Of a DNA stretch of 6,825 nt, positions 1 to 5,208 are shown in pieces. Within the stretch, counting starts at the first letter, position 1. Every line of letters begins with the position of its first letter. The notes beneath the pieces are model-generated. The model worked only from the letters and a program-made list of their open reading frames with translations. It had not been told where the DNA came from and ran no database searches. The DNA comes from Thermoactinomycetaceae bacterium (GTDB taxonomy: Bacteria > Bacillota > Bacilli > Thermoactinomycetales > Thermoactinomycetaceae). The translations under genes and the position numbers were made by a program. Where the stretch lies: positions 1-6,825 of the forward strand of contig JANWJM010000122.1 in assembly GCA_025449475.1 (NCBI GenBank). The letters run 5' to 3'.

Positions 1-6
1 CCCATT

Positions 7-38
7 GAACGTGATTTTTATCTGAGTGTATCACGTTC
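7..38. repeat. Perfect 9-bp inverted repeat
   Basis: GAACGTGAT at 7-15 is the exact reverse complement of ATCACGTTC at 30-38, with a 14-base centre. No T-run follows either arm, so it does not look like an intrinsic terminator. It sits directly beside a TTGATA hexamer (40-45), so an operator or an RNA stem are both possible. The upstream gene, if there is one, lies outside the window. Confidence 0.6.
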
Positions 39-39
39 G

Positions 40-94
40 TTGATAAAATTGTCGGATTTATTTGCTAATAGCGGCAATATATACATTTTATCAA
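40..94. repeat. Perfect 10-bp inverted repeat
   Basis: TTGATAAAAT at 40-49 is the exact reverse complement of ATTTTATCAA at 85-94, separated by 35 bases. A smaller inner pair, TTGC at 62-65 and GCAA at 74-77, lies within the spacer. The left arm begins two bases after the repeat at 7-38 ends, and the right arm shares its last base with the next repeat. A weak promoter reading of the left arm (TTGATA as a -35) is possible, but its -10 partner is poor. Confidence 0.6.
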
Positions 95-130
95 GTCTAT
101 TTAGATATATTGGAATAGAAATAATAGACT
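94..130. repeat. Perfect 8-bp inverted repeat
   Basis: AGTCTATT at 94-101 is the exact reverse complement of AATAGACT at 123-130, with a 21-base AT-rich centre. This is the third inverted repeat in an unbroken series covering 7-130. A candidate but weak promoter for the downstream peptide gene overlaps it: TTGGAA at 110-115 and TATGGT at 134-139, 18 bp apart. Function unknown. Confidence 0.5.
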
Positions 131-161
131 AAATATGGTACTGTATAGATGAAGAGCTTTA

Positions 162-190
162 GGCGATCGGATTGTTCCGAGCCATTCGCC
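162..190 (+). promoter_or_regulatory. 5' leader hairpin before the small peptide gene
   Basis: An inner stem TCGGA (167-171) pairs with TCCGA (176-180) around a TTGT loop. It is stacked on an outer stem GGCGA (162-166) with TCGCC (186-190), separated by a five-base bulge on the 3' side. It ends 14 bases before the GGGAG ribosome binding site of the 215-328 gene. Leader structures that limit translation are typical of type I toxin mRNAs; that role here is inferred. Confidence 0.5.
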
Positions 191-214
191 CCTGAGTGCG
201 GAAGGGAGTGAGTG

Positions 215-328
215 GTGACCTCAGCGGAGATCATCGCAATTTTCTTTTTTGTACTACCTGAAGCGGCGGCAATCTATTGCCTCTTTAAGGTCATCCGTCA
301 TGGCAACAACGGAGGCTCTAGGCGATAG
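215..328 (+). CDS. Small single-span membrane peptide, type I toxin-like
   Basis: A 37-residue ORF with a GTG start, reading MTSAEIIAIFFFVLPEAAAI followed by YCLFKVIRHGNNGGSRR. GGGAG at 204-208 lies six bases before this GTG. A GTG one codon earlier (212) is also in frame but only three bases from the site, so 215 is preferred. Residues about 5-27 form one hydrophobic span with a central Pro-Glu, followed by a basic, polar tail (K25, R28, H29, R36, R37). This layout, a short membrane helix with a mid-helix proline and a charged tail in a transcript with a leader hairpin and a strong terminator, resembles type I toxins of the Fst/holin-like kind in Firmicutes. I do not recognise the exact family and see no Fst signature. 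An antitoxin RNA is not proven: a weak minus-strand -10-like TAAAAT lies at 400-405. A chance small ORF in a structured RNA is the main alternative. Confidence 0.5.
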   Translation: MTSAEIIAIFFFVLPEAAAIYCLFKVIRHGNNGGSRR

Positions 329-370
329 CAAGAAGCCCGACGCTAAGACACGAAGTCACTCCCAACAGCA

Positions 371-404
371 GGGCGGTGGATCTCTCCACCGCCTTCGCTA
401 TTTT
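371..404 (+). terminator. Intrinsic terminator after the small peptide gene
   Basis: GGCGGTGGA (372-380) pairs perfectly with TCCACCGCC (385-393) around a TCTC loop, giving a nine-bp GC-rich stem. A T-rich tail TTCGCTATTTT (394-404) follows. It lies 43 bases after the peptide gene's stop. On the minus strand the same hairpin follows the acidic-protein gene (stop at 416-418) but lacks a T-run there, so termination in that direction would be weaker. Confidence 0.7.
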
Positions 405-415
405 AACGCGAATGC

Positions 416-562
416 TTAATCATCGTCCCATTCGATCTCGATTCCATCACGACCGATTTCGATTTCCAAATTCCCGATTTCAAATTCCACTTCATCTTTT
501 TCAATTTCAATCTCTACATTCCCAATTTGAATCTCGAGTTCATCATCATTCACAAAATCCAT
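416..562 (-). CDS. Small acidic repeat protein, hypothetical
   Basis: A 48-residue ORF with an ATG start, preceded on the minus strand by an AGAGGAG ribosome binding site about eight bases away. It is extremely acidic and alternates charged and aliphatic residues, a pattern suited to amphipathic beta-strands. It holds two copies of a 16-residue repeat, EIQIGNVEIEIEKDEV then EFEIGNLEIEIGRDGI, followed by a partial third (EIEW), and ends in three Asp. It has no cysteine, no signal peptide and no membrane segment. An extended -10 promoter at 598-606 predicts a leader of about 30 bases. It converges on the toxin-like peptide gene (stop codons 87 bases apart). I do not recognise a family; metal or cation binding, or a protein partner role, are guesses. 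The strong ribosome site and promoter make it more credible than its length suggests. Confidence 0.65.
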   Translation of the reverse strand: MDFVNDDELEIQIGNVEIEIEKDEVEFEIGNLEIEIGRDGIEIEWDDD

Positions 563-597
563 TCTACACTCTCCTCTAATCGGTATATTCAGAGAAT

Positions 598-606
598 ATT
601 ATAACA
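598..606 (-). promoter_or_regulatory. Extended -10 promoter for the acidic protein gene
   Basis: On the minus strand the bases read TGTTATAAT, a perfect extended -10 (TGn plus TATAAT). The matching -35 region is poor, as expected for extended -10 promoters. The predicted start is near 591, giving a leader of about 29 bases before the ATG at 562. Confidence 0.6.
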
Positions 607-638
607 TTTGATCGCTCTATTCTTTTGAAAAAGTTTTG

Positions 639-666
639 TTGAAATTCAAAGGAAGAGCGTTATAAT
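639..666 (+). promoter_or_regulatory. Sigma-A-type promoter for the 728-1084 gene
   Basis: TTGAAA (639-644) and TATAAT (661-666) are separated by 16 bp. Transcription would begin near 673, leaving a leader of about 55 bases. The in-frame ATG at 665 lies inside this -10 box, so it cannot be the start codon if this promoter is used. The promoter faces away from the minus-strand promoter at 598-606. Confidence 0.7.
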
Positions 667-727
667 GGGTAATGTTGTAGAAAAATATGCGATAAAAAAC
701 AATAATTCTTATAAAGAGGAGAGACTG

Positions 728-1084
728 ATGGAAAATTACCAAGAGGCGATTCGATCCGTTCCCTGTTTTGATAAAGAGATATTAACCGTCGGCTCTTGTG
801 TGCATGTGCTGGAAATGGATGCTGAAACGGAAGAAATCCATGAGATTTTTGGGATCATTAAAAATGTGGAGTTGGATGAGATTGTCATCCTCTATTTTGA
901 CAATCGTAAGAGCATTGATGCCATGAAACATAAAAGAATTGGTATTGATGCCGTAATGGATAAGAGTTGTAGTATTGAAGTATTACATCCTGTCAAAAAA
1001 AAGGATCGTATCCATCAGCTGAACCAAGCGAAACAAGAAGAGCATGCTTTAAAGAAAATTCCGTTTCCTCATCTATCCTTTTAA
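728..1084 (+). CDS. Hypothetical protein, 118 residues
   Basis: Start chosen at ATG 728 because an AGAGGAGAGA ribosome binding site lies just upstream. The longer in-frame ATG at 665 falls inside the promoter's TATAAT. The protein begins MENYQEAIRSVPCFDKE. Residues about 18-88 look beta-rich, with strand-like runs such as CVHVLEM, IFGIIKNVEL, EIVILYF and SIEVLHPV, which could form a small barrel-like domain. From residue 89 onward there is a lysine- and glutamate-rich, probably helical tail (KKKDRIHQLNQAKQEE), ending IPFPHLSF. Cysteines at 13, 24 and 81 form no metal-site pattern I can name. No signal peptide or membrane segment is visible, so it is probably cytoplasmic. It is a single-gene transcription unit with its own promoter and terminator. 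I do not recognise the family. Confidence 0.8.
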   Translation: MENYQEAIRSVPCFDKEILTVGSCVHVLEMDAETEEIHEIFGIIKNVELDEIVILYFDNRKSIDAMKHKRIGIDAVMDKSCSIEVLHPVKKKDRIHQLNQAKQEEHALKKIPFPHLSF

Positions 1085-1089
1085 TAACG

Positions 1090-1116
1090 ACCGTCCAACA
1101 ACAGGACGGTTTTTTT
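1090..1116 (+). terminator. Intrinsic terminator
   Basis: ACCGTCC (1090-1096) pairs with GGACGGT (1104-1110) around the loop AACAACA, followed directly by six further T residues (1111-1116). It starts six bases after the stop of the 118-residue gene, which it closes. Confidence 0.92.
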
Positions 1117-1231
1117 GATACCTGCCTTTATCTAAGAAGAGATTTGAGCAAAGTGTAAATGGATGTTATGATCCAGAGTGGACAAAATCAAGGGACTCTT
1201 GTAGAAAGACGATTCATCGGATTGATTGTAA

Positions 1232-1247
1232 ATCTTTATGTAAAGAT
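1232..1247. promoter_or_regulatory. Near-perfect palindrome upstream of the HAD operon
   Basis: ATCTTTA (1232-1238) and TAAAGAT (1241-1247) are exact reverse complements around TG. The site would lie about 46 to 61 bases upstream of the start predicted from the -10 at 1281, a position typical for an activator site. No regulator can be named from the sequence. Confidence 0.4.
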
Positions 1248-1266
1248 CGAAGGTTTAAGGTATTCG

Positions 1267-1286
1267 TAGGATCCTAATGATATGAT
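1267..1286 (+). promoter_or_regulatory. Extended -10 promoter with overlapping palindrome
   Basis: TGATATGAT at 1278-1286 fits an extended -10 (TGn plus TATGAT); no good -35 stands at 17 bp. A perfect 10-bp palindrome TAGGATCCTA (1267-1276) sits immediately before it, and its half ATCCTAA recurs at 1305-1311, downstream of the predicted start near 1293. The arrangement suits a repressor gripping the promoter, but that is inference. The gene starts 42 bases after the predicted transcription start. Confidence 0.45.
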
Positions 1287-1334
1287 AATAAATGTACATA
1301 AAAAATCCTAAGTGAGCGAAGGAGAAATGTAGCC

Positions 1335-2153
1335 ATGACACTCCGTTATTCGCTGCTTGTTTCAGATCTTGATGGAACATTATTAACCAGCAAAAATCAA
1401 CTCACTTTTCGTACCAAGCAGATGGTTGAGCAATATCTAAGAAAAGGTGGTAAGTTTACGATTGCAACAGGAAGGAGTTTGATGGAAAGCCATGGTTATA
1501 TTGAGGAATTAGGCCTTCAACTTCCTGTGATCCTATATAATGGGGCGATGATCTATTTCCCACAAGAGGATCAGGTGCAAATCGTGAATACGTTAGAGAG
1601 AAAAAATGTCGAAACGTTATTCCAAGATATTCAGGACATGAATGCAGGCGTTGAGTTTTTGCTATTTAGCTCCTCTCAGATTTATTCTTATTCGATCAGC
1701 GAGGAAAAGTTGGTAAAGTTGATGCAGCTTGGCATCCATCCAACTCCTGTTGAATCTAGTGATCAAATTGAGGAAGAGATTGTGAAGATGCAGTTGATCG
1801 GATCAGCGAGTAATGTACAACGATTGCATGCTTTTGTGAAACATCATCCCTTGCGGGAATCCTGTGATTTTGTCCAGTCACATGAGCACTATTATGAGGT
1901 GATTCCAAAAGGAGTATCCAAAGGAAATGCCTTAAAAAAAGTGATGGAAGTCCTGCAAATCCCAGCTACACATACTGCTGCAATCGGTGATCAATGCAAC
2001 GATATTTCGATGTTAGAAATGGTGGGGTTACCTGCGACCTTGGTCAATGCACATCCACTCGTTAAAGAGATTGCCGTTCATCATGTTCCCAACAACGACG
2101 AAGAGGGAGTCGCTTATTTGATCGAGAAAGTCTTGTTAAGGGAACGAAAATAA
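1335..2153 (+). CDS. Cof-type HAD-IIB family hydrolase (phosphatase)
   Basis: Cytoplasmic Mg-dependent phosphatase of the haloacid dehalogenase superfamily, 272 residues, the usual length for Cof-type enzymes. All four catalytic motifs are present: motif I DLDGTL with nucleophile Asp11 and acid/base Asp13; motif II Thr45 in ATGRS; motif III Lys196 in SKGNAL; motif IV GDQCND with Asp219 and Asp223 for metal binding. The large insert between motifs II and III (about residues 75-190) is the C2 cap that places it in subclass IIB. Members act on small phosphorylated metabolites such as sugar phosphates or flavin-related compounds; the substrate cannot be told from sequence. AAGGAG at 1319-1324 lies ten bases before the ATG; the ATG at 1327 runs straight into a stop. 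It is probably the first gene of an operon with the lipoprotein 39 bases downstream. Confidence 0.93.
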   Translation: MTLRYSLLVSDLDGTLLTSKNQLTFRTKQMVEQYLRKGGKFTIATGRSLMESHGYIEELGLQLPVILYNGAMIYFPQEDQVQIVNTLERKNVETLFQDIQDMNAGVEFLLFSSSQIYSYSISEEKLVKLMQLGIHPTPVESSDQIEEEIVKMQLIGSASNVQRLHAFVKHHPLRESCDFVQSHEHYYEVIPKGVSKGNALKKVMEVLQIPATHTAAIGDQCNDISMLEMVGLPATLVNAHPLVKEIAVHHVPNNDEEGVAYLIEKVLLRERK

Positions 2154-2192
2154 ATTAGCAACAAAAAGATTTGGTGGAAAAGAGGGGTTTTG

Positions 2193-2729
2193 TTGAAAAA
2201 GTATCATCTTGCGCCTTTTCTTTTTATGATCATTTTGATTGCAACAGCATGTCAAACATCGACGCTACCTGAAGAATCGAATGCAACTCCGCACACGAAC
2301 CAACCGGTGTCCACAACTACCAAGCCATCACAAGACCCAACCCATGAACAAAGTTTACCATTAAAAATTTATCAGGCTGCGAAAATTGGCAAATTGATGT
2401 TTGTGGAAAACATCTCGATTGGAACCTCCGTGCAAGATGTTTTAGCAAAATTGGGCACGCCTGAAAGTGGGGATCCTAGCATTTTGAGTTATGAAAAGCG
2501 TTGCCATTGTGGGTTTATATCCAAAGATACACAACGGATCTCAGCCATCCAATCAAGTCATCCACAAGTGCAACAATTGACTATTCAGCAAGTCAAAAAA
2601 GATTTAGGACAACCTGAACAATCAGGGACGTCATTTGGTGATAACTACCTTTTGTATGATGCGGATCCGTATCGTCTATCTTTTTACTACAAAGGGGATC
2701 AGGTTCTGAGGATTTATCTGGAAAAATAA
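2193..2729 (+). CDS. YjgB/DUF4309-like lipoprotein
   Basis: Predicted membrane-anchored lipoprotein of 178 residues. A TTG start at 2193 is chosen because the AGAGGGG site (2181-2187) then lies five bases away; the adjacent TTG at 2190 would be only two. Residues 1-19 form a signal peptide (MKKYHLAPFLFMIILIATA) ending in an IATAC lipobox with Cys20 as the lipidated residue; Ala at -3 is less usual than Leu. A Ser/Thr/Pro-rich linker spans about 21-55. The folded part (about 57-178) resembles DUF4309/YjgB proteins: IYQAAKIGKL, then two similar halves, each with a turn such as SVQDVLAKLGTPESG or IQQVKKDLGQPEQSG followed by beta-strands. A C104-H-C106 pair in the first half is noticeable. Function is unknown in the family; calcium- or wall-linked roles would be speculation. 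No terminator separates it from its neighbours. Confidence 0.78.
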   Translation: MKKYHLAPFLFMIILIATACQTSTLPEESNATPHTNQPVSTTTKPSQDPTHEQSLPLKIYQAAKIGKLMFVENISIGTSVQDVLAKLGTPESGDPSILSYEKRCHCGFISKDTQRISAIQSSHPQVQQLTIQQVKKDLGQPEQSGTSFGDNYLLYDADPYRLSFYYKGDQVLRIYLEK

Positions 2730-2748
2730 AGAGGCTTGGATGGAGAAA

Positions 2749-2779
2749 CGATATCTTTGTCGAAGGAAAATCGATATCT
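2749..2779 (+). repeat. Paired CGATATCT direct repeat before the DUF255 gene
   Basis: CGATATCT occurs at 2749-2756 and again at 2772-2779, 23 bp apart, about two helical turns. Each copy contains the self-complementary GATATC, so the two could also pair in RNA as a six-bp stem with a 17-base loop. It lies in the 93-base gap between the lipoprotein and DUF255 genes. No convincing promoter is seen there. Confidence 0.3.
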
Positions 2780-2822
2780 AGGCATGGGGAGTTATCATGT
2801 ATGAAAACAGGAGGAAATGAGA

Positions 2823-4907
2823 ATGAAACAAGGAATGAATCGTACAAATCGTTTGATCCATGAAAAATCTCCTTATCTTCTTCAGCATGCCTACAACCCA
2901 GTTAATTGGTACCCGTGGTGTGAAGAAGCGTTTCAAAAAGCGAAACGTGAGAATAAACCGATCTTTCTATCGATTGGCTATAGCACGTGCCACTGGTGTC
3001 ATGTGATGGAAAAAGAGAGTTTTGAAGATAGAGAAGTGGCACGCTTATTAAACGAGCATTTTGTATCCATTAAAGTTGATCGGGAGGAGCGCCCCGATGT
3101 GGATCAACTATATATGACGGTTTGTCAGGCAATGACTGGTCATGGAGGATGGCCCCTCACGATCATCATGACTCCCGCGAAAAAACCTTTTTATGCAGGT
3201 ACGTACATCCCGAAAGAAGATCGGTATGACCGAACGGGACTGATCCGTCTGTTACCCAAAATTGCGGACTTATGGAAAAAAGAGCGTCAGCAAGCGGAGA
3301 AAGTGGGAGATCGTGTGGTAGAAGTGATTCGTGGTCATCTCGAAGCTTCTGATCGAGCCGAATTGGATCTTTCTACGTTTGACTTTGCATTTGAGCAATT
3401 TGCCCGCCAATTTGATGATGTGTACGGCGGCTTTGGTGATGCTCCCAAATTCCCTCGACCGCATGATCTATTATTTTTACTCCGCTATTGGAAGGATAAG
3501 GATGATTCCGAAGCTTTAGAAATGGTGGAAAAAACGCTTTTGACAATGAGAAAGGGAGGGATTTATGACCAACTCGGATTTGGATTTGCTCGTTACTCGG
3601 TGGATCGCGAATGGCTTGTCCCTCACTTTGAGAAGATGCTATATGATAATGCTTTGCTTGCTTTTACCTACACCGAAGCGTATCAAGCGACAAAGAAAGA
3701 GATGTATCGGAAAGTAGCGGAAGAAATCTTGACTTATGTCTTGCGGGATATGACCGCAGATGAAGGGGGGTTCTATTCAGCGGAAGATGCCGACTCGGAG
3801 GGGAAGGAAGGAAAGTTTTATGTTTGGACACCTGCTGAGATACAACAAATTTTAGGGAAAGAAGATGGCGAGCTGTTTTGCGTCTGTTACGATGTCACAG
3901 AAGATGGAAATTTTGAACACCAAACCAGTATTCTCAATCAAATCCATATCTCATTACCGGTGATCGCTGAACACTATCGATGTACAGAAAAGGAATTGGA
4001 AGAGAAGCTATCCATCTTACGAAAAAAATTATTTGAAGCGCGGAGAAAACGTGTCCCTCCCCATAAAGATGATAAAATCTTGACATCATGGAATGGTTTA
4101 ATGATTGTGGCTTTGGCTCGTGCAGGACGTGTGATACAAAATCCAATCTATCTCGAGGCGGCGGCGAAAGCAGTTCGTTTTATTGAAGAAAAGCTGGTGC
4201 GGGAGGACGGTCGGCTGTTGGCCCGTTATCGTGATGGTGAAGCTGCTTATTTAGGATATTTAGATGATTACGCCTTTTATGTTTGGGGATTGATTGAGCT
4301 ATATGAAGCGACATGGCAAAGCAAGTATATGGAGCAAGCCATTCAGTTCACAAAAGCAATGATTGACTTGTTCTGGGATGATCAAAATGGCGGATTTTTC
4401 TTTTATGGAAAAGACGGAGAACAGTTGTTGATCCGTCCAAAAGAGATCCATGATGGAGCGATGCCCTCGGGAAATTCCGTGGCTGCTTTAAATTTACTAC
4501 GTTTAGCATCTTTTACGATGGATCAAACGTTTATGACCATTGCCGAGCAACAAATCAAAGCTTTTGCTGGCTCTGTGCAGGAACAGCCTGCTTCCCATTC
4601 ATTTATGCTTGTCGCTATGCAATTCGCTTTAGGAAAGAGAAAAGAGATTGTGGTCTCGGGTGATCCCGATGATAGCTTAACCCAAACGATGATTCGTGAA
4701 GTACAAAAAGCATTTTGCCCAAACGCCATTATCGTACTTCAACCCCGAGGAAAAGTGGATAGCAAAATGAAGGGCTTATTCCCTGCAGTTGATCAAGAAC
4801 TATCGTCCCCTGACCATGCAGCCGTTTATATTTGTGAAAATTATGCTTGTCAGCAGCCGATTTATGAATTGGAAACCTTAAGAGAACGGTTGCGATCGTT
4901 ACATTGA
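2823..4907 (+). CDS. yyaL: DUF255 thioredoxin-domain protein, YyaL/SPATA20 family
   Basis: A 694-residue protein close to the length of Bacillus YyaL (about 690). ATG 2823 is preferred over ATG 2817 because AGGAGG (2809-2814) is eight rather than two bases away. The N-terminal domain (about 10-165) is a thioredoxin-like fold with the family signatures RLIHEKSPYLLQHAYNPVNW, STCHWCHVM with the CHWC active site at 56-59, REERPD (87-92) and GGWPL (108-112). The remainder is an alpha/alpha-barrel resembling N-acylglucosamine 2-epimerase or glycosidase barrels, with conserved blocks GGFGDAPKFP (202-211), VPHFEKMLYDN (266-276), AEDADSEG, DDKILTSWNGL (416-426) and GAMPSGNS (545-552). A C-terminal CENYAC pair (671, 676) is also typical. 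No signal peptide is seen, so it is probably cytoplasmic. Biochemical function is unsettled; a redox-linked role in sugar metabolism is inferred from the domains. Last gene of the plus-strand run. Confidence 0.95.
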   Translation: MKQGMNRTNRLIHEKSPYLLQHAYNPVNWYPWCEEAFQKAKRENKPIFLSIGYSTCHWCHVMEKESFEDREVARLLNEHFVSIKVDREERPDVDQLYMTVCQAMTGHGGWPLTIIMTPAKKPFYAGTYIPKEDRYDRTGLIRLLPKIADLWKKERQQAEKVGDRVVEVIRGHLEASDRAELDLSTFDFAFEQFARQFDDVYGGFGDAPKFPRPHDLLFLLRYWKDKDDSEALEMVEKTLLTMRKGGIYDQLGFGFARYSVDREWLVPHFEKMLYDNALLAFTYTEAYQATKKEMYRKVAEEILTYVLRDMTADEGGFYSAEDADSEGKEGKFYVWTPAEIQQILGKEDGELFCVCYDVTEDGNFEHQTSILNQIHISLPVIAEHYRCTEKELEEKLSILRKKLFEARRKRVPPHKDDKILTSWNGLMIVALARAGRVIQNPIYLEAAAKAVRFIEEKLVREDGRLLARYRDGEAAYLGYLDDYAFYVWGLIELYEATWQSKYMEQAIQFTKAMIDLFWDDQNGGFFFYGKDGEQLLIRPKEIHDGAMPSGNSVAALNLLRLASFTMDQTFMTIAEQQIKAFAGSVQEQPASHSFMLVAMQFALGKRKEIVVSGDPDDSLTQTMIREVQKAFCPNAIIVLQPRGKVDSKMKGLFPAVDQELSSPDHAAVYICENYACQQPIYELETLRERLRSLH

Positions 4908-4941
4908 TCAACAAGATCAGGCAAGTTGAGAGCGGCTATCA

Positions 4942-4957
4942 CGATCCAGTTGGATCG
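4942..4957 (+). terminator. Weak terminator-like palindrome after the DUF255 gene
   Basis: CGATCCA (4942-4948) and TGGATCG (4951-4957) are exact reverse complements, able to form a stem with an AGTT loop. A T-rich but interrupted stretch (ATCTAGCTTTGTTTGTT) follows, so it may end some transcripts of the operon. A smaller hairpin, TGATC with GATCA around AACAA, sits on the stop codon itself (4905-4919). Confidence 0.4.
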
Positions 4958-5076
4958 ATCTAGCTTTGTTTGTTCATTACAAAAAAAACTACTTTTGTGT
5001 CAGACTGTAGACGAAGTGCTTTTTCTTGTGCATCCTCGTGAAGATGTCTTCAAGCGACGCGATTCGCTGTTCGGTT

Positions 5077-5118
5077 AGCGGGAAACTTGCTGATGCTCGA
5101 ACACGTTTCCCGCTTTTT
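5077..5118 (+). terminator. Intrinsic terminator-like hairpin
   Basis: AGCGGGAAAC (5077-5086) pairs perfectly with GTTTCCCGCT (5105-5114), followed by TTTT (5115-5118). The 18-base loop is large for a terminator, and the hairpin is nested in a further seven-bp stem (5069-5075 with 5122-5128) that would swallow the T-tract. It may therefore have another role. Confidence 0.55.
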
Positions 5119-5173
5119 CTCACCGAACCTGTCTCCAGTCTCGACCAAGTTTGTGGATGTGGTTCACGCGCTC

Positions 5174-5202
5174 ACTCTACTTTTGTGAAGTAGGGTTTTT
5201 TT
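5174..5202 (+). terminator. Intrinsic terminator at the right end of the element
   Basis: A nine-bp stem (5174-5182 with 5188-5196, one G-U pair; core CTACTT with AAGTAG) closes a TTGTG loop and runs into a seven-T tract (5196-5202). It would stop plus-strand readthrough towards the convergent HAD gene, whose stop codon is only seven bases further on. An upstream copy of the left arm (4989-4994) could compete for the same right arm. Confidence 0.7.
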
Positions 5203-5208
5203 GTTGGT

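Larger units (their letters stand above)
4981..5202. other. Structured 222-bp intergenic element with inverted ends
   Basis: No ORF of note lies here. The ends are inverted: eight A then CTACTT (4981-4994) faces AAGTAG, GG and seven T (5188-5202). CTACTTTTGTG is also directly repeated at 4989-4999 and 5177-5187. Inside, TGCATCC (5029-5035) can pair with GGATGTG (5155-5161) using two wobbles. This would enclose three stem-loops that abut without a gap: 5039-5052 (TGAAG, CTTCA), 5053-5068 (AGCGA, TCGCT) and 5069-5128 (seven-bp outer stem GTTCGGT with ACCGAAC around a ten-bp inner stem). It sits between convergent genes. It could be a MITE-like element, a non-coding RNA or a compound bidirectional terminator. 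It encodes no transposase and I saw no target duplication. Confidence 0.45.

Noticed and set aside
376..579. 67-residue plus-strand ORF
   Set aside because: It lies opposite the acidic small gene (416-562, minus), is rich in His, Phe, Arg and Ser as expected of an antisense shadow, starts inside the terminator hairpin and has no ribosome site.
665..727. N-terminal extension of the 118-residue gene from ATG 665
   Set aside because: The ATG is part of the TATAAT -10 box and has no ribosome site; ATG 728 has a strong one.
1159..1269. 36-residue plus-strand ORF (MDVMIQSGQNQGTLVERRFI and onward)
   Set aside because: No ribosome binding site, no promoter, ends inside the palindrome before the HAD gene, and no recognisable domain.
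1276..1294. Fur-box-like AT-rich stretch around the -10 of the HAD operon
   Set aside because: Only partial resemblance to the GATAATGATAATCATTATC pattern, and the dyad symmetry is missing.
2593..2847. 84-residue minus-strand ORF
   Set aside because: Antisense to the lipoprotein end and the DUF255 start; no ribosome site and low-complexity composition.
4981..5202. Insertion sequence or CRISPR array
   Set aside because: No transposase coding capacity, no clear target duplication, and no regularly spaced repeats with unique spacers.
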